A stretch of DNA of 64,000 nucleotides from G965267605 sp965267605 (lineage in GTDB: Bacteria; Bacteroidota; Bacteroidia; Flavobacteriales_E; Vicingaceae): the NCBI GenBank assembly GCA_965267605.1, contig OZ254088.1, forward strand, positions 2,418,001 through 2,482,000. Reading direction: 5' to 3'. A program made the translations under genes and the position numbers. Below, one piece after another: positions 31,839 to 40,871 of this stretch. Under the pieces are notes generated by a model. That model had not been told where the DNA came from. It made no database searches and saw nothing but the letters and a program-made list of their open reading frames with translations. The stretch's first letter is position 1, and each line of letters begins with the position of its first letter.

Positions 31839-34607
31839 TTAACCGTCTACTTCCTCAGAATCTGGGTTCAATTCCACTGAGAAATTAACAGTCACGTCAT
31901 CTCCCAAAACACCCGGATATTGGTCGATTCCGAAGTCATTTCGGTTAATTACCAACGTTCCTTCAAAAGAACTGACATCCACTTCATTGAAATTCTTCTT
32001 CTTTCCCAGGTATGTAAAAGGAAGCTCCACTTCTTTGGTTACGTCTTTCACGGTTAGGTTACCCACTGCAACAAATCCGTCCGAAGTAATGTTGATCTTT
32101 TCACTATTGAACGTAATGTTCGGATACTTCTCTGCATCAAAGAAATCTGCGTTCTTTAAATGCTCGTCTCTATCCTCGTTGTGCGTATTCACAGATCCTA
32201 CTTCGATCACGATGTCCAACTTTGAATCAACAATATTGCTTGCCAATTGGAAAGTTCCAGTCACCTTTTCGAAGCTACCTTTTGATTGTGCAAGGATGTG
32301 ACGGATGGAGAAATCAACGTAAGTGTGAGACCCGTCCAATACCCAGTTACCAGCTGCTTCCTTCATCGCATCCGTGTTCACTGCTAGTTGCACATCTTCC
32401 GGTGCCTGCTCTTCTTCTACAACAACTTCAGCCGTTTCAGTCGAAACTTCTTCCGCTGCTTCTGCATCGTGATGTCCACCAAGAATCGGTGCGATCACCA
32501 AACCAACAAGACAAGTAAGCTTAATAAGGATGTTCATAGATGGACCAGATGTATCCTTGAATGGGTCACCAACCGTATCGCCTGTTACTGCAGCTTTGTG
32601 TGCTTCAGAACCCTTGTAGGTCATTTCCCCATCAATCTCAACACCTGCTTCGAAAGACTTCTTCGCGTTATCCCAGGCACCACCTGCGTTGTTCTGGAAG
32701 ATCGCCCAAAGAACACCTGATACCGTAACACCGGCCATATATGCTCCAAGAGATTCAGCACCCATGGTGAAACCAATCACTAGCGGTCCAACAATCGTTA
32801 GTATCCCCGGTAGCATCATTTCCTTTAGTGCAGCCTTCGTAGAGATGTCAACACATTTGTCGTACTCTGGCTCGGCTTCACCTTCCATGATACCTGGAAT
32901 GTCTTTGAACTGGCGTCTTACTTCTTTCACCATAGCCATCGCTGCTTTACCCACAGAGCTCATCGCCATAGCTGAGAATACTACCGGAATCATGCCTCCA
33001 ATGAAAAGCGCAGCAAGCACCTTCGCCTTGAAAATGTTGATACCATCAATTCCCGTAAATGTTACGTAAGCTGCAAACAATGCCAATGCCGTAAGTGCGG
33101 CTGAAGCAATTGCAAACCCTTTACCTACTGCTGCAGTTGTGTTACCAACCGCATCAAGGATATCTGTTCTTTCACGTACTTCAGGATCAAGCTCAGACAT
33201 CTCAGCAATACCACCCGCGTTATCCGCAATCGGACCGAAAGCATCAATTGCCAACTGCATAGCCGTTGTTGCCATCATCGCAGATGCAGCAATCGCTACA
33301 CCGTAGAATCCTGCGCAAGCATAAGCTCCCCAGATCGCGCCAGCGAAAAGGATGATTGGAGCAAACGTTGACATCATACCCAGCGCAAGACCAGAGATAA
33401 TGTTCGTAGCAGCACCAGTAGACGAGTTCTTGATAATACCCATTACCGGGCGCTTACCCATCGCTGTATAGTACTCCGTAAGCATGGCAATCAAACCACC
33501 AACTGCCAGACCTATCAATACAGCGTAGAACACTCTAATAGAAGCAACAACCTGAGCCGCTTCACCGAAGAAGTTCATGTTGATCTCTGCTGGAAGCATC
33601 CAGTCGATCACGAAGTAAGATGCAACACCAGTAAGAATGATAGATCCCCAGTTACCAATGTTAAATGCACCTTGAACCTGCTTCTCTTTGGCATCGTTGT
33701 TCTTAATTCTAATCACCCATGTTCCAACAATAGAGAACACCAATCCAATACCTGCAATCAATACGGGCATCAGAATAGGACCCATATTGCCAAATGCATC
33801 TGAGAATTCACCAGCCGTAGTGGTTATGTCTCTGATCACATAGTTACCCAGCACCATCGCTGCTAGCATGGTTGCCACATAAGAACCGAAAAGGTCAGCA
33901 CCCATACCGGCAACGTCACCAACGTTGTCACCAACGTTATCCGCAATCGTTGCAGGGTTTCTAGGATCATCTTCAGGGATACCCGCTTCAACCTTACCTA
34001 CAAGGTCAGCACCAACATCAGCAGCCTTGGTATAAATACCACCACCCACACGAGCGAAAAGTGCAATACACTCAGCTCCAAGTGAGAAACCTGCCAATGT
34101 CTCAAGAATCACTTCCATAGAAGAATTACCACCATCGTTCCACATGAGGAATGTGAAGATGGCTGACAATCCAAATACTGCCAATCCAGCAACACCCAGG
34201 CCCATTACCGTACCACCTCTGAATGCAACTTTCATCGCCTGTGGCAAGCTAGTCCTGGCCGCTTCCGCTGTTCTAACATTCGCCTTGGTTGCGATACGCA
34301 TACCAATGTTTCCAGCAATTGCTGAGAATGCCGCACCAACCACGAAGGCTGCTACGATGTACATCCCAGCCGGAATGTATTCCAGGGCAGATAGTGTTCC
34401 CAAAGCAGCTCCTGCGATCAATACGAACACAGCCAGCATTCTGTACTCTGCCTTCAGGAACGCCATCGCACCAGTGGCGATGTATCCTGATAGCTTTTCC
34501 ATCTTCTCACTACCTACAGGTTGTTTCTTCACCCAGGCCGATAGGTAGACCATATATAACAGGCCAAGTACCCCGAAACCGGGAAGTATATAAATCAAAT
34601 TTTCCAT
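31839..34607 (-). CDS. hppA: Membrane-bound pyrophosphatase fused to a C-terminal YceI domain
   Basis: 922 residues. Residues 1 to about 720 form a complete ion-pumping pyrophosphatase of 16 helices, with YTKAADVGADLVGKVEAG, DNVGDNVGDVAGMGADLF and the C-terminal AHKAAVTGDTVGDPFKDTSG. GNTTAAVGKG (about residue 490) has Ala where potassium-independent enzymes have Lys, so it should need potassium. After the last helix comes an acidic linker of about 30 residues (EEVSTETAEVVVEEEQAPED), then a whole YceI lipocalin-like domain, about 750-920, from WVLDGSHTYVDFSIRH to FGIDQYPGVLGDDVTV. Ordinary M-PPases stop near residue 700-750. No frameshift or internal stop is seen. Confidence 0.92.
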   Translation of the reverse strand: MENLIYILPGFGVLGLLYMVYLSAWVKKQPVGSEKMEKLSGYIATGAMAFLKAEYRMLAVFVLIAGAALGTLSALEYIPAGMYIVAAFVVGAAFSAIAGNIGMRIATKANVRTAEAARTSLPQAMKVAFRGGTVMGLGVAGLAVFGLSAIFTFLMWNDGGNSSMEVILETLAGFSLGAECIALFARVGGGIYTKAADVGADLVGKVEAGIPEDDPRNPATIADNVGDNVGDVAGMGADLFGSYVATMLAAMVLGNYVIRDITTTAGEFSDAFGNMGPILMPVLIAGIGLVFSIVGTWVIRIKNNDAKEKQVQGAFNIGNWGSIILTGVASYFVIDWMLPAEINMNFFGEAAQVVASIRVFYAVLIGLAVGGLIAMLTEYYTAMGKRPVMGIIKNSSTGAATNIISGLALGMMSTFAPIILFAGAIWGAYACAGFYGVAIAASAMMATTAMQLAIDAFGPIADNAGGIAEMSELDPEVRERTDILDAVGNTTAAVGKGFAIASAALTALALFAAYVTFTGIDGINIFKAKVLAALFIGGMIPVVFSAMAMSSVGKAAMAMVKEVRRQFKDIPGIMEGEAEPEYDKCVDISTKAALKEMMLPGILTIVGPLVIGFTMGAESLGAYMAGVTVSGVLWAIFQNNAGGAWDNAKKSFEAGVEIDGEMTYKGSEAHKAAVTGDTVGDPFKDTSGPSMNILIKLTCLVGLVIAPILGGHHDAEAAEEVSTETAEVVVEEEQAPEDVQLAVNTDAMKEAAGNWVLDGSHTYVDFSIRHILAQSKGSFEKVTGTFQLASNIVDSKLDIVIEVGSVNTHNEDRDEHLKNADFFDAEKYPNITFNSEKINITSDGFVAVGNLTVKDVTKEVELPFTYLGKKKNFNEVDVSSFEGTLVINRNDFGIDQYPGVLGDDVTVNFSVELNPDSEEVDG

Positions 34608-34633
34608 TCCGTTGATGTTAGATTTAAGGTCGG

Positions 34634-34664
34634 CAAAAGTAGATTTTTCGACCTAATTGTGCAA
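34634..34664 (-). promoter_or_regulatory. hppA promoter
   Basis: TTG (34664-34662), 20-nt spacer, TACTTTTG (34641-34634): a full match to the Bacteroidota consensus, 27 nt before the start codon. Confidence 0.65.
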
Positions 34665-34680
34665 CCATTTGTGCAAGGAC

Positions 34681-35661
34681 TTAGCTGACGTACATTACAC
34701 CCTTTACCGCGTCTATTACGCGCTGAGTACTAGGGAGAAACGCTTCAACCAGTGGTTTCGCGAAACTCATAGGTACATCCGGTGTTGTTACTCGCTTTAC
34801 AGGAGCATCCATGTAGTCGAAAGCATGCCTTTGGACATGATATGTTAGTTCCGTTGAGATATTTCCTAATGGCCATGCTTCTTCAACCACAACCATTCGA
34901 TTGGTTTTCTTTACTGAGTTGACCACAGTATCGTAGTCGATAGGACGAATAGATCGCAAGTCTATAATCTCGCAATCAATGCCTTCTTTCGCCAAAACAT
35001 CCGCAGCCTCATAGGCACGTTTGATAATCTTACCGAAAGAAACAATCGTTACATCCGTACCTTCTCTGTGAATCCTCGCTTTACCAATTGGCGTAAGGTA
35101 TTCTCCATCAGGCACCGGGCCCTTATCCCCATACATCTGCTCTGACTCAAAAACCAAAACAGGGTCGTCATCCCTAATGGCTGATTTCAATAAACCCTTG
35201 GCATCTTCCGGGTTAGAAGGAACAACACATTTCAAACCAGGACAGTTGGCATACCAGCTTTCGATAGCCTGAGAGTGTGTTGCCGCCAATTGACCTGCAG
35301 AAGCTGTACCGCCCCTAAAGGTGATCGGAATATTGATCTGACCACCACTCATATTCATGATCTTGGCCGCATTGTTAATGATCTGATCGATTCCTACCAA
35401 CGAGAAATTCCAGGTCATGAACTCTATGATAGGACGCATACCATTCATTGCTGCCCCTACGCCAATACCTGTGAAACCGAGCTCAGCAATGGGTGTGTCA
35501 ATGATCCTTTTCGGACCAAATTCATCCAACATTCCCTTGCTCACTTTGTAAGCACCATTGTACTCAGCAACCTCTTCACCCATGAGGATAACGTTCTCGT
35601 CTTTCCTCATCTCTTCACACATCGCTTCGTTAAGCGCCTCTCGAAATTGAATCTCTCTCAT
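34681..35661 (-). CDS. pdhB: Pyruvate dehydrogenase E1 component, beta subunit
   Basis: 326 residues; the beta chain of an alpha2beta2 thiamine-diphosphate E1. Family motifs: REIQFREALNEAMCEEM, ENVILMGEEVAEYNGAYKVS, DTPIAELGFTGIGVGAA, EFMTWNFSLVGIDQIINNAA and the C-terminal MSFAKPLVEAFLP. The alpha subunit and E2 are not in the window, although the E3 gene lpdA is at 47669. The specificity for pyruvate over branched-chain keto acids is inferred from similarity. Expressed divergently from etfB. Confidence 0.9.
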   Translation of the reverse strand: MREIQFREALNEAMCEEMRKDENVILMGEEVAEYNGAYKVSKGMLDEFGPKRIIDTPIAELGFTGIGVGAAMNGMRPIIEFMTWNFSLVGIDQIINNAAKIMNMSGGQINIPITFRGGTASAGQLAATHSQAIESWYANCPGLKCVVPSNPEDAKGLLKSAIRDDDPVLVFESEQMYGDKGPVPDGEYLTPIGKARIHREGTDVTIVSFGKIIKRAYEAADVLAKEGIDCEIIDLRSIRPIDYDTVVNSVKKTNRMVVVEEAWPLGNISTELTYHVQRHAFDYMDAPVKRVTTPDVPMSFAKPLVEAFLPSTQRVIDAVKGVMYVS

Positions 35662-35686
35662 TTCAACATCATTTACAGACAGTTGG

Positions 35687-35714
35687 CAAAGGTATAAATA
35701 ATGCGTCTAAACAA
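35687..35714 (-). promoter_or_regulatory. pdhB promoter
   Basis: TTG (35714-35712), 17-nt spacer, TACCTTTG (35694-35687); 25 nt before the start codon. Confidence 0.6.
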
Positions 35715-35759
35715 GCATTTTTCAATCGTTTGAAATACACCTTGAACCCCGCTTAATTA

Positions 35760-35791
35760 TTGGGCAAAATGGCCAAATTATTTTAGCTTTG
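35760..35791 (+). promoter_or_regulatory. etfBA promoter
   Basis: TTG (35760-35762), 21-nt spacer, TAGCTTTG (35784-35791); 29 nt before the ATG of etfB. Its elements lie back to back with the pdhB promoter. Confidence 0.6.
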
Positions 35792-35820
35792 TGGCCATTC
35801 TTTTGAAACGATAATTGAAC

Positions 35821-36561
35821 ATGAAAATACTTGTTCCAATAGCTAAAGCGCCCGACACAACAACCAAGATCACATTCACCGATGGCGACACCAAATTCAA
35901 CGAAGACGGTGTGCAGTTCATCGTGAACCCTTATGACGAATGGTATGCGTTGGTTCGGGGATTGGAGATCACAGAAGCCAACGGGGGTACAGTTACCGTT
36001 ATTAATGTTGGAGGTGCGGAAAACGACCCGGTAATTAGAAAGGCACTTGCCATTGGCGCGACTGATGCTGTTAGAATAGACGCTCAGGACAATGATGCAT
36101 TCTACGTTGCCAGTCAAATTGCCAACTATGCCGCCAACGAAGGGTATGATATGATCCTGACTGGTAAAGAAACCATCGATTACAATGGCTCTCAAGTTGG
36201 AGGCATGATCGCTGAACTGATGAGTGCGCCCTATATTTCAAACGCATCAAAACTTGACTTGAATGGCAACACTGCAACCATTGAAAGAGATATTCAGGGT
36301 GGCAAGGAAGTGGTTGAGTGTAACACTCCGTTCGTGTTAAGTGCGGCTAAAGGAATGGCTGAAGCACGTATTCCAAACATGCGGGGTATTATGGCAGCAC
36401 GAACAAAGCCATTGAATGTAGTACCCGCAAGTGATGCCCAGGAACTAACAAAAGTTGAATCATTTGAACTTCCGGCTGCAAAAGCGGAATGCAAGTACGT
36501 TGATCCAAACAACATGGAAGAACTTGTAAACCTATTGCACAACGAAGCGAAAGTCATATAA
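35821..36561 (+). CDS. etfB: Electron transfer flavoprotein, beta subunit
   Basis: 246 residues from the ATG at 35821 (an upstream TTG at 35815 is not needed). The FixA family starts MKILVPIAKAPDTTTKI. AMP-binding and fold motifs: VINVGGAENDPVIRKALAIG, LTGKETIDYNGSQVGGMIAE and AEARIPNMRGIMAARTKPL. It forms a heterodimer with EtfA, passing electrons from acyl-CoA dehydrogenases to the quinone pool. etfA follows after 9 nt, with GGAGAGG just before it as a possible ribosome-binding site. Confidence 0.95.
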   Translation: MKILVPIAKAPDTTTKITFTDGDTKFNEDGVQFIVNPYDEWYALVRGLEITEANGGTVTVINVGGAENDPVIRKALAIGATDAVRIDAQDNDAFYVASQIANYAANEGYDMILTGKETIDYNGSQVGGMIAELMSAPYISNASKLDLNGNTATIERDIQGGKEVVECNTPFVLSAAKGMAEARIPNMRGIMAARTKPLNVVPASDAQELTKVESFELPAAKAECKYVDPNNMEELVNLLHNEAKVI

Positions 36562-36570
36562 GGAGAGGAT

Positions 36571-37530
36571 ATGTCAGTATTAGTTTTTGCAGATACAGCT
36601 AATGGCGCACTTGCGAAAAGTGCTTACGAAGCGGTTAGCTACGGAAAACAAGTTGCAAATGGTGGAGAGCTTGCCGTTGTGGTAGGTGGCGCATGTAGCA
36701 ATGCTGCCGAATTGGGACAGTATGGCGCAGATAAGATCCTTCATTGTGCAGATGAATCATTGAACAGCAGCGACCCACAATTGGTCACTTCTCTAATTGC
36801 GGCAGCACAATCTGCCAGCGGTGCAAGTGTAATTGTAATGTCGCATGATTATACCGGTAAAGGTGTTGCTCCAAGAGTAGCAGCCAGATTGAAAGCAGGA
36901 TTGGTTTCTGGTGCGGTTGCACTTCCTGATACGGGAAGCGGCTTCACAGTTAAGAAGGCAGTATTCTCTGGAAAGGCATTCGCGAATGTGAGCATTACAT
37001 CTGATGTGAAGGTTGTTTCTGTACTGCCTAACTCTGTGGGTAAGGTTGAGAATGCCGGAGCAGGGGCCGTTGAGGCGTTTTCGGCTGACCTAGGAAGCAC
37101 TGGTGTTACTGTGAAGGAAGTGAAGAAAGAGTCTTCAGAGCTCTCTCTAACCGAAGCAGACTTTGTTGTTTCAGCAGGTAGAGGATTGAAAGGACCGGAG
37201 AACTGGGGTATCGTAGAAGACCTTGCTACAGCGCTTGGCGCTGCAACCGCGTGTTCGCGTCCGGTAGCAGATATAGGCTGGAGACCACACCATGAGCACG
37301 TAGGACAGACCGGAATCGCGATTCGTCCAAATCTATACATCGCTGCAGGTATTTCGGGAGCTATTCAGCATCTTGCGGGTGTGAATGGAAGTAAGGTGAT
37401 CGTTGTGATCAACACAGATGACGAAGCACCATTCTTTAAAGCTGCAGACTACGGAATTGTAGGTGATGCATTCGAAGTACTACCTAAACTTACCGAGGCA
37501 GTTAAGAATTTCAAGGCGGCCAATAATTAA
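36571..37530 (+). CDS. etfA: Electron transfer flavoprotein, alpha subunit
   Basis: 319 residues. The C-terminal FAD domain is diagnostic: VSAGRGLKGPENWGIVEDLA, RPVADIGWRPHHEHVGQTG, IRPNLYIAAGISGAIQHLAG and VVINTDDEAPFFKAADYGIV. The N-terminal half, starting SVLVFADTANGALAKSAYEA, is the more variable alpha/beta domain. Works with EtfB in beta-oxidation and branched-chain amino-acid oxidation. Confidence 0.96.
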   Translation: MSVLVFADTANGALAKSAYEAVSYGKQVANGGELAVVVGGACSNAAELGQYGADKILHCADESLNSSDPQLVTSLIAAAQSASGASVIVMSHDYTGKGVAPRVAARLKAGLVSGAVALPDTGSGFTVKKAVFSGKAFANVSITSDVKVVSVLPNSVGKVENAGAGAVEAFSADLGSTGVTVKEVKKESSELSLTEADFVVSAGRGLKGPENWGIVEDLATALGAATACSRPVADIGWRPHHEHVGQTGIAIRPNLYIAAGISGAIQHLAGVNGSKVIVVINTDDEAPFFKAADYGIVGDAFEVLPKLTEAVKNFKAANN

Positions 37531-37561
37531 GTAACTTTAATTAAAGGGTTATAGCTGCGGT

Positions 37562-38170
37562 ATGAGTGAGATGGAGAAAATCGAACTGGACATTGTGGGC
37601 TTGTCCTACAGCCAGACGCAATCAGGCGCTTATGCGCTTGTATTGGCAGAAAAGCAGGGTAACCGCAGACTACCTATCATTATTGGTGGATTTGAAGCCC
37701 AGGCGATTGCTATCGAGCTGGAGAACATGACCCCAAGTCGGCCACTTACACACGATCTCTTCAAAAGCTTTGCAGAATCCTTTGACATTGGTTTAAAGGA
37801 AGTGATCATATACAACCTTGTAGAAGGAATCTTCTATGCAAAACTGTATTGTGAAAGAGATGGTGAAGAGGTAGAGATTGACACCAGAACATCTGATGCG
37901 ATTGCATTGGCCGTTAGGTTTGGATGCCCCATCTACAGCTATGAATTCATTCTTTCCAGTGCCGGAATCATACTTGAATCTGGCAGTCAGGGCGAAGAAA
38001 TTCCTTCTGCACCGGAAACCGAAGAGCTTGTAGCCGAAGAAAGTGGGCCAAAGAGTTATTCAGATTATACAACCAAGGAGTTAGAGAGCATGTTGAACGA
38101 TGCCATCAGTAATGAAGATTACGAGGAGGCATCTAAGATCCGGGATGAGATAAACAGCCGCAGCAAGTAA
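37562..38170 (+). CDS. Bifunctional nuclease (BFN) domain protein with UVR motif
   Basis: 202 residues. The BFN/DUF151 domain (about 1-135) has ALVLAEKQGNRRLPIIIGGFEAQAI-type sequence (KQGNRRLPIIIGGFEAQAI), LTHDLFKSFAESFDIGLKEV and DTRTSDAIALAVRFGCPIY. A C-terminal UVR motif, YTTKELESMLNDAISNEDYE and KIRDEINSR, is the UvrB/UvrC or McsA-type interaction helix pair. This architecture is common in Bacteroidota; its physiological role is not established. The next gene starts 3 nt downstream. Confidence 0.88.
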   Translation: MSEMEKIELDIVGLSYSQTQSGAYALVLAEKQGNRRLPIIIGGFEAQAIAIELENMTPSRPLTHDLFKSFAESFDIGLKEVIIYNLVEGIFYAKLYCERDGEEVEIDTRTSDAIALAVRFGCPIYSYEFILSSAGIILESGSQGEEIPSAPETEELVAEESGPKSYSDYTTKELESMLNDAISNEDYEEASKIRDEINSRSK

Positions 38171-38173
38171 CGA

Positions 38174-39472
38174 ATGGATCTGTTCGTTGACATCCTGCGC
38201 GGACTGCTAGGCATTGGTTTTCTTATTGGTATTGGATGGTTGCTTAGCACCAAACGAAAGCACATTGACTGGAACCTGGTACTCAAAGGTGTAGGCTTCC
38301 AAATCCTATTGGCATTGCTCATCTTAAAAGTTCCCGGGGTTGATACCTGTTTTGAATTCCTGAGTAAGTGTTTTGTAAAGGTGATTGGCTTCACCCAGGA
38401 GGGGACCAAGTTCCTCTTCGCCACCTTCTCATCCAATCAGGAAGTAATCGAGAATCCACTGATCAATTTTGCGATCATCATTCTTCCAACCATAATGTTC
38501 TTCTCTGCCCTATCCAGTTTACTCTATTACTGGGGCATTCTTCAGAAGATTGTATACGCTTTCGCATGGTTGATGAAAAGAATCATGAAATTGTCAGGTG
38601 CAGAAAGTTTGGCCGCAGCTGGTAATATCTTCCTTGGGCAAACAGAGTCTCCCCTACTGGTAAAACCTTATCTGGATAAGATGACCCAGTCGGAAGTGAT
38701 GTGTTTGATGACAGGTGGTATGGCAACCATTGCCGGAGGGGTACTTGCGGGCTACATCGAATTTTTAGGTGGTGGTGACCCGCAGGAACGCATCTATTTT
38801 GCCAAACACCTGATGACCGCTTCGGTAATGTCTGCACCGGCCGCCATTGTGGCTGCCAAGATGTTGGTACCAGAAACGGAGCAGGTAGACGAGGACATGT
38901 CGATCAGTAAGGAAACCATTGGTTCCAATGCGTTGGAAGCACTGGCCAATGGAACATCTCAGGGATTGAAACTTGCGGTTAATGTGGGTGGCATGTTACT
39001 GGTATTTACGGCTTTGGTGGCATTGTGTAATTACGGATTTGGAAAGATTGGAATGATCGGTGGACTGAATGAATGGATTGCCTCCAATACAGATTTTGAT
39101 GGTTTGAGTTTCGAATTCATCATTGGCTACGTTTTCGCGCCTGTTGCCTGGGTCATGGGGGTGTGCACTGAAGACATAGTGCTGGTGGGTCAATTGATCG
39201 GAGAGAAAACAATGCTGAACGAATTCTTTGCCTATACCACCCTTGGCGAAATGAAAACCAGCGGGGTATTCAAGGAAAAGAAATCTATTCTAATGGCCAC
39301 TTACATCCTTTGTGGCTTTGCCAACTTCGCGAGTATAGGCATACAGATTGGAGGCATTGGTAGCCTAAGTCCAAAGCAGAAACCTATACTCTCAAAGTTT
39401 GGGTTCTACGCTTTGATAGGTGGTACGATGGCATGTCTTTTCACGGCTGTTATCGTTGGGGTGCTGGGATAG
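38174..39472 (+). CDS. Concentrative nucleoside transporter (NupC/CNT family)
   Basis: 432 residues with about 10 membrane helices and re-entrant loops. The CNT signatures are ESLAAAGNIFLGQTESPLLV, in which the G-Q-T-E-x-P motif binds nucleoside and sodium, CLMTGGMATIAGGVLAGYI, the C-terminal YILCGFANFASIGIQIGGIG, and NEFFAYTTLGEM. It imports nucleosides with sodium or protons. Located close to thyA and folA and with a deoxynucleoside kinase elsewhere in the window, which fits a nucleoside salvage capability. Confidence 0.94.
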   Translation: MDLFVDILRGLLGIGFLIGIGWLLSTKRKHIDWNLVLKGVGFQILLALLILKVPGVDTCFEFLSKCFVKVIGFTQEGTKFLFATFSSNQEVIENPLINFAIIILPTIMFFSALSSLLYYWGILQKIVYAFAWLMKRIMKLSGAESLAAAGNIFLGQTESPLLVKPYLDKMTQSEVMCLMTGGMATIAGGVLAGYIEFLGGGDPQERIYFAKHLMTASVMSAPAAIVAAKMLVPETEQVDEDMSISKETIGSNALEALANGTSQGLKLAVNVGGMLLVFTALVALCNYGFGKIGMIGGLNEWIASNTDFDGLSFEFIIGYVFAPVAWVMGVCTEDIVLVGQLIGEKTMLNEFFAYTTLGEMKTSGVFKEKKSILMATYILCGFANFASIGIQIGGIGSLSPKQKPILSKFGFYALIGGTMACLFTAVIVGVLG

Positions 39473-39564
39473 TTGAAAACATCCTCCCCATTCGTTAATA
39501 ACTCTATAGTGATTCACTTGAACAATCCTTTCTCAACCATGACCTTTGAATACAATTTGATTTC

Positions 39565-40359
39565 ATGGAACAGTATCACGATTTGATGCGAAGGATTCTT
39601 CGCGAAGGGGAAACCAAAGAAGACAGAACTGGCACGGGAACCATTAGCGTTTTTGGACACCAGATGCGATTTGATTTATCGGAAGGATTCCCTTTGGTTA
39701 CAACGAAGAAACTTCACCTGAGATCTATCATCCATGAACTGTTATGGTTCTTAAAGGGTGACACTAACATTAAGTACCTGAAAGAAAACGGAGTATCTAT
39801 TTGGGATGAATGGGCTGATGAGAATGGTGAATTAGGCCCGGTCTATGGTTCTCAGTGGAGATCATGGCCAACACCAAATGGTAAACAGATCGATCAGATC
39901 TCTAACGTAATCGATCAGATCAAGAACACTCCTGATTCCAGAAGATTAATCGTTAGCGCATGGAACGTGGGCGAGATTGAGAACATGGCTTTACCTCCAT
40001 GTCATGCATTCTTTCAGTTTTACGTTGCCGATGGAAAACTCTCTTGTCAATTGTACCAGAGAAGTGCAGATGTATTCCTGGGTGTACCCTTCAACATTGC
40101 ATCCTATGCCCTGCTTACGTTGATGGTTGCTCAGGTTTGCCGGTTACGTCCGGGCGAATTCGTTCACACTTTGGGCGATGCACATCTTTACAGCAATCAT
40201 CTGGAACAAGCTGAACTACAACTTTCAAGGGATCCAAGACCTTTGCCGGCCATGCGCATCAACGCACAGGTAAGTGATATTTTCGATTTCAGATATGAAG
40301 ATTTCACGCTGTTGAATTACGATCCTCATCCTCACATCAAAGCTGCGGTAGCGGTATAA
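39565..40359 (+). CDS. thyA: Thymidylate synthase
   Basis: 264 residues, the ThyA class enzyme that methylates dUMP using methylene-tetrahydrofolate. Motifs: RTGTGTISVFGHQMRFDLSE, LLWFLKGDTNIKYLKENGV, GPVYGSQWRSW, the catalytic Cys near residue 146 in ALPPCHAFFQFYV, LYQRSADVFLGVPFNIASYA and a terminal HPHIKAAVAV. Its TAA overlaps the folA start by one nucleotide (TAATG), so the two are coupled. Confidence 0.98.
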   Translation: MEQYHDLMRRILREGETKEDRTGTGTISVFGHQMRFDLSEGFPLVTTKKLHLRSIIHELLWFLKGDTNIKYLKENGVSIWDEWADENGELGPVYGSQWRSWPTPNGKQIDQISNVIDQIKNTPDSRRLIVSAWNVGEIENMALPPCHAFFQFYVADGKLSCQLYQRSADVFLGVPFNIASYALLTLMVAQVCRLRPGEFVHTLGDAHLYSNHLEQAELQLSRDPRPLPAMRINAQVSDIFDFRYEDFTLLNYDPHPHIKAAVAV

Positions 40360-40871
40360 TGAAAGTAGCCCTGATTGTTGCCATCGGTAACGACCGGGAA
40401 ATCGGTAAGGACAATGATCTGCTATGGCATTTGCCAGCAGACATGAAGTTCTTCAAGGAGACCACAATGGGCCATGCTGTAATCATGGGCCGCAAGAGTT
40501 ACGAATCTATTCCTGAAAAATTTCGTCCCCTACCCGGACGCACCAATGTGGTTATCAGTAGAAATCCACACCTCAATTACGAAGGCGCGCTTACAGCAAC
40601 GTCTATTACGCAAGCGCTGGAAAAAGCCGAAGCTAGTGGGCATGAGCTAGCCTTTATTATTGGTGGCGGACAGATCTACCACCAGGCCATTGAGGAAGGG
40701 TTGGTGGAAACCCTTTACATTACTCACGTTAACGGGAACTTCGAAGCGGATACATTCTTTCCGGAAGTAGCTGACAACCAGTGGAATCTAACGCATCGCG
40801 AAGAACACAACCTCGATGAAAAAAATCCGTATAATTATGCGTTCTGCACCTATGAAAAGGTCAATTCATAG
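40359..40871 (+). CDS. folA: Dihydrofolate reductase
   Basis: 170 residues; regenerates tetrahydrofolate used by ThyA. Motifs: VAIGNDREIGKDNDLLWHLP with the substrate-binding Asp replaced or shifted in the LPADMKFFKETT segment (Asp at PAD), GHAVIMGRKSYESIPEKFRP, PLPGRTNVVISR and FIIGGGQIYHQAIEEGL. The last 20 nt are shared with the start of the following lipoprotein gene in another frame. Confidence 0.97.
   Translation: MKVALIVAIGNDREIGKDNDLLWHLPADMKFFKETTMGHAVIMGRKSYESIPEKFRPLPGRTNVVISRNPHLNYEGALTATSITQALEKAEASGHELAFIIGGGQIYHQAIEEGLVETLYITHVNGNFEADTFFPEVADNQWNLTHREEHNLDEKNPYNYAFCTYEKVNS

Noticed and set aside
32689..34548. Open frames of more than 100 codons antisense to hppA
   Set aside because: They arise from the strong codon bias of hppA and show no protein family features.
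31839..34607. Possibility that the pyrophosphatase-YceI join is a misassembly or frameshift
   Set aside because: The linker is a plausible acidic hinge in the same frame and with the same codon use on both sides, and the topology fits. It cannot be excluded without reads, so it stays a check rather than the preferred reading.
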